Source: Verrucomicrobiota bacterium (lineage in GTDB: Bacteria > Verrucomicrobiota > Verrucomicrobiia > Verrucomicrobiales > DEV007). Taken from it: DNA of 6,936 nt. This document shows positions 6,050-6,936 of this stretch, one piece after another (the stretch's first letter is position 1; each line of letters begins with the position of its first letter). The DNA lies in assembly GCA_020629815.1 (NCBI GenBank), contig JAHDCN010000088.1, forward strand, positions 1 through 6,936. The letters run 5' to 3'. Under the pieces are notes generated by a model. The model had not been told where the DNA came from. It saw only the letters and a program-made list of their open reading frames with translations, and made no database searches. The translations under genes and the position numbers were made by a program.

Positions 6050-6907
6050 TCAGCTGATTCCAATATTATCGATCAGTCGCGTTTTGCCGAAAAATACCGC
6101 CGTGGCGATTCGAACTTCCGCTTTTTCTTCAACCGGTCCGGAAAGTGGGATCAAGGAAGTGTGATGAAACGCTTCGAGATAATCAATCTCTGCCAGCGAG
6201 GCCATCTCAATCGTTTGCCGGGCGAAAAGAAGCGCTTCTTCGACGGTGCCGAATCCTCCATCTGCAATCCCTGAAATTGCGGCGAGTAGTGCTTTCCGAA
6301 TAATAGGTGCCTGCTCGCGTTCCGCCGGTGTGAGATAGGCATTCCGCGAGCTGAGGGCAAGCCCATCCTCCTCCCGGACTGTCGGTCCGGGAATGATTTT
6401 AATCGGAAAATCGAGGTCTCGAACCATGCGGCGAATCACAGCCAGTTGCTGGAAATCCTTTTCGCCGAATACAGCGGCATCAGGCTGCGTCAGGTTAAAC
6501 AACTTGGCCACCACCGTGCACACGCCGTCAAAATGTCCGGGCCGACTGGATCCGCAGAGAGAGCTGGACACCGCATCTTCATGAATAGAAATAGACGCAT
6601 CGCCCTCATACATCGATGCCGCTTCCGGTGTGAAAACCAGATCGACACCGTGCGCTTCGCACTTATCCAGATCCTGCTTCATTTGGCGTGGGTAGGCGTC
6701 GAAGTCTTCGTTTGGTCCGAATTGCGTCGGGTTAACGAAAATAGTCGCTACTACGTCGCCATCCGGTCCGGCGCTCTCACGTGCGATATCAAACAGGCTG
6801 GTGTGGCCGCGATGCAAAGCGCCCATCGTAGGAACGAGCGCACGCGATCTTGACCGGTGATTATTGTTCCATGCGCGCAGTTTTGGAATTTGAGAAACCA
6901 CTTCCAT
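6050..6907 (-). CDS. panC: pantothenate synthetase (pantoate--beta-alanine ligase) PanC
   Basis: PanC joins pantoate and beta-alanine, using ATP through a pantoyl-adenylate, to make pantothenate, the vitamin precursor of coenzyme A; it is cytoplasmic and belongs to the nucleotidyltransferase superfamily. The 285 residues match the usual 280 or so. Diagnostic motifs are all present: VPTMGALHRGH (25-35, with the HxGH histidines 32 and 35), IFVNPTQFGPNEDFDAYPR (56-74), SSRPGHFDGVCTVVAKLFNL (120-139), FGEKDFQQL (147-155), GPTVREEDGLALSSRNAYL (174-192). Nothing suggests inactivation. The ATG at 6907 begins the expected leading segment. A GGAG at 6922-6925 is 14 nt before it, long for a Shine-Dalgarno. 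Only 29 nt of upstream sequence is visible. The frame remains open to the window edge, so a slightly longer N-terminus cannot be excluded, but length and motif spacing fit 6907. No panB or panD is in the window. Confidence 0.95.
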   Translation of the reverse strand: MEVVSQIPKLRAWNNNHRSRSRALVPTMGALHRGHTSLFDIARESAGPDGDVVATIFVNPTQFGPNEDFDAYPRQMKQDLDKCEAHGVDLVFTPEAASMYEGDASISIHEDAVSSSLCGSSRPGHFDGVCTVVAKLFNLTQPDAAVFGEKDFQQLAVIRRMVRDLDFPIKIIPGPTVREEDGLALSSRNAYLTPAEREQAPIIRKALLAAISGIADGGFGTVEEALLFARQTIEMASLAEIDYLEAFHHTSLIPLSGPVEEKAEVRIATAVFFGKTRLIDNIGIS

Positions 6908-6936
6908 ACAATCACGTAGGACTCCGGGGCTCCTGG

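Overview
The window looks like chromosome from a member of the Planctomycetota/Verrucomicrobiota group, most likely Verrucomicrobiota (possibly an Opitutia relative). The basis is a DUF1501-type protein, a family concentrated in those phyla; a NadB and a PanC of the expected sizes and motifs; several secreted proteins without a familiar name; frequent non-ATG or Shine-Dalgarno-poor starts; and moderate G+C with an A+T-rich intergenic patch. This taxonomic placement is inference from protein character, not a database match.

Layout. Positions 1-476 (+) hold the C-terminal part of a DUF1501 protein cut by the window edge. Positions 575-2182 (+) hold nadB, L-aspartate oxidase, the first enzyme of de novo NAD synthesis from aspartate. 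An A+T-rich gap with a candidate promoter (2183-2421) precedes a secreted protein of about 344 residues (2422-3456, +) whose core resembles an RlpA-like double-psi beta-barrel. Positions 3457-3827 form a non-coding, strongly palindromic region between convergent genes. On the minus strand, read from right to left, are panC (6907-6050, pantothenate synthetase), then three envelope-protein genes: a secreted helical protein (5951-5115), a small secreted beta-rich protein (5125-4667) and a membrane-anchored DUF4230-like protein (4643-3828). The last three are tightly packed (an 11-nt overlap and a 23-nt gap) and look like one transcription unit, perhaps following panC.

The two recognised enzymes serve cofactor synthesis (NAD, and pantothenate for coenzyme A) but lie on opposite strands and are not an operon. 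The three minus-strand envelope proteins probably act together at or outside the cytoplasmic membrane, but nothing in the sequence reveals the process.

The most unusual structure is non-coding. Between the two converging 3' ends lie two diverged inverted copies of a 28-nt hairpin-forming sequence, each just after a stop codon and in the sense of its gene, and between them nested inverted repeats, including a pair of roughly 40-nt arms. This looks like a REP/MITE-type composite intergenic repeat that may also serve as a bidirectional terminator. I saw no tRNA, rRNA, CRISPR array, transposase or phage gene, and no clear evidence of a novel defence or mobile system.
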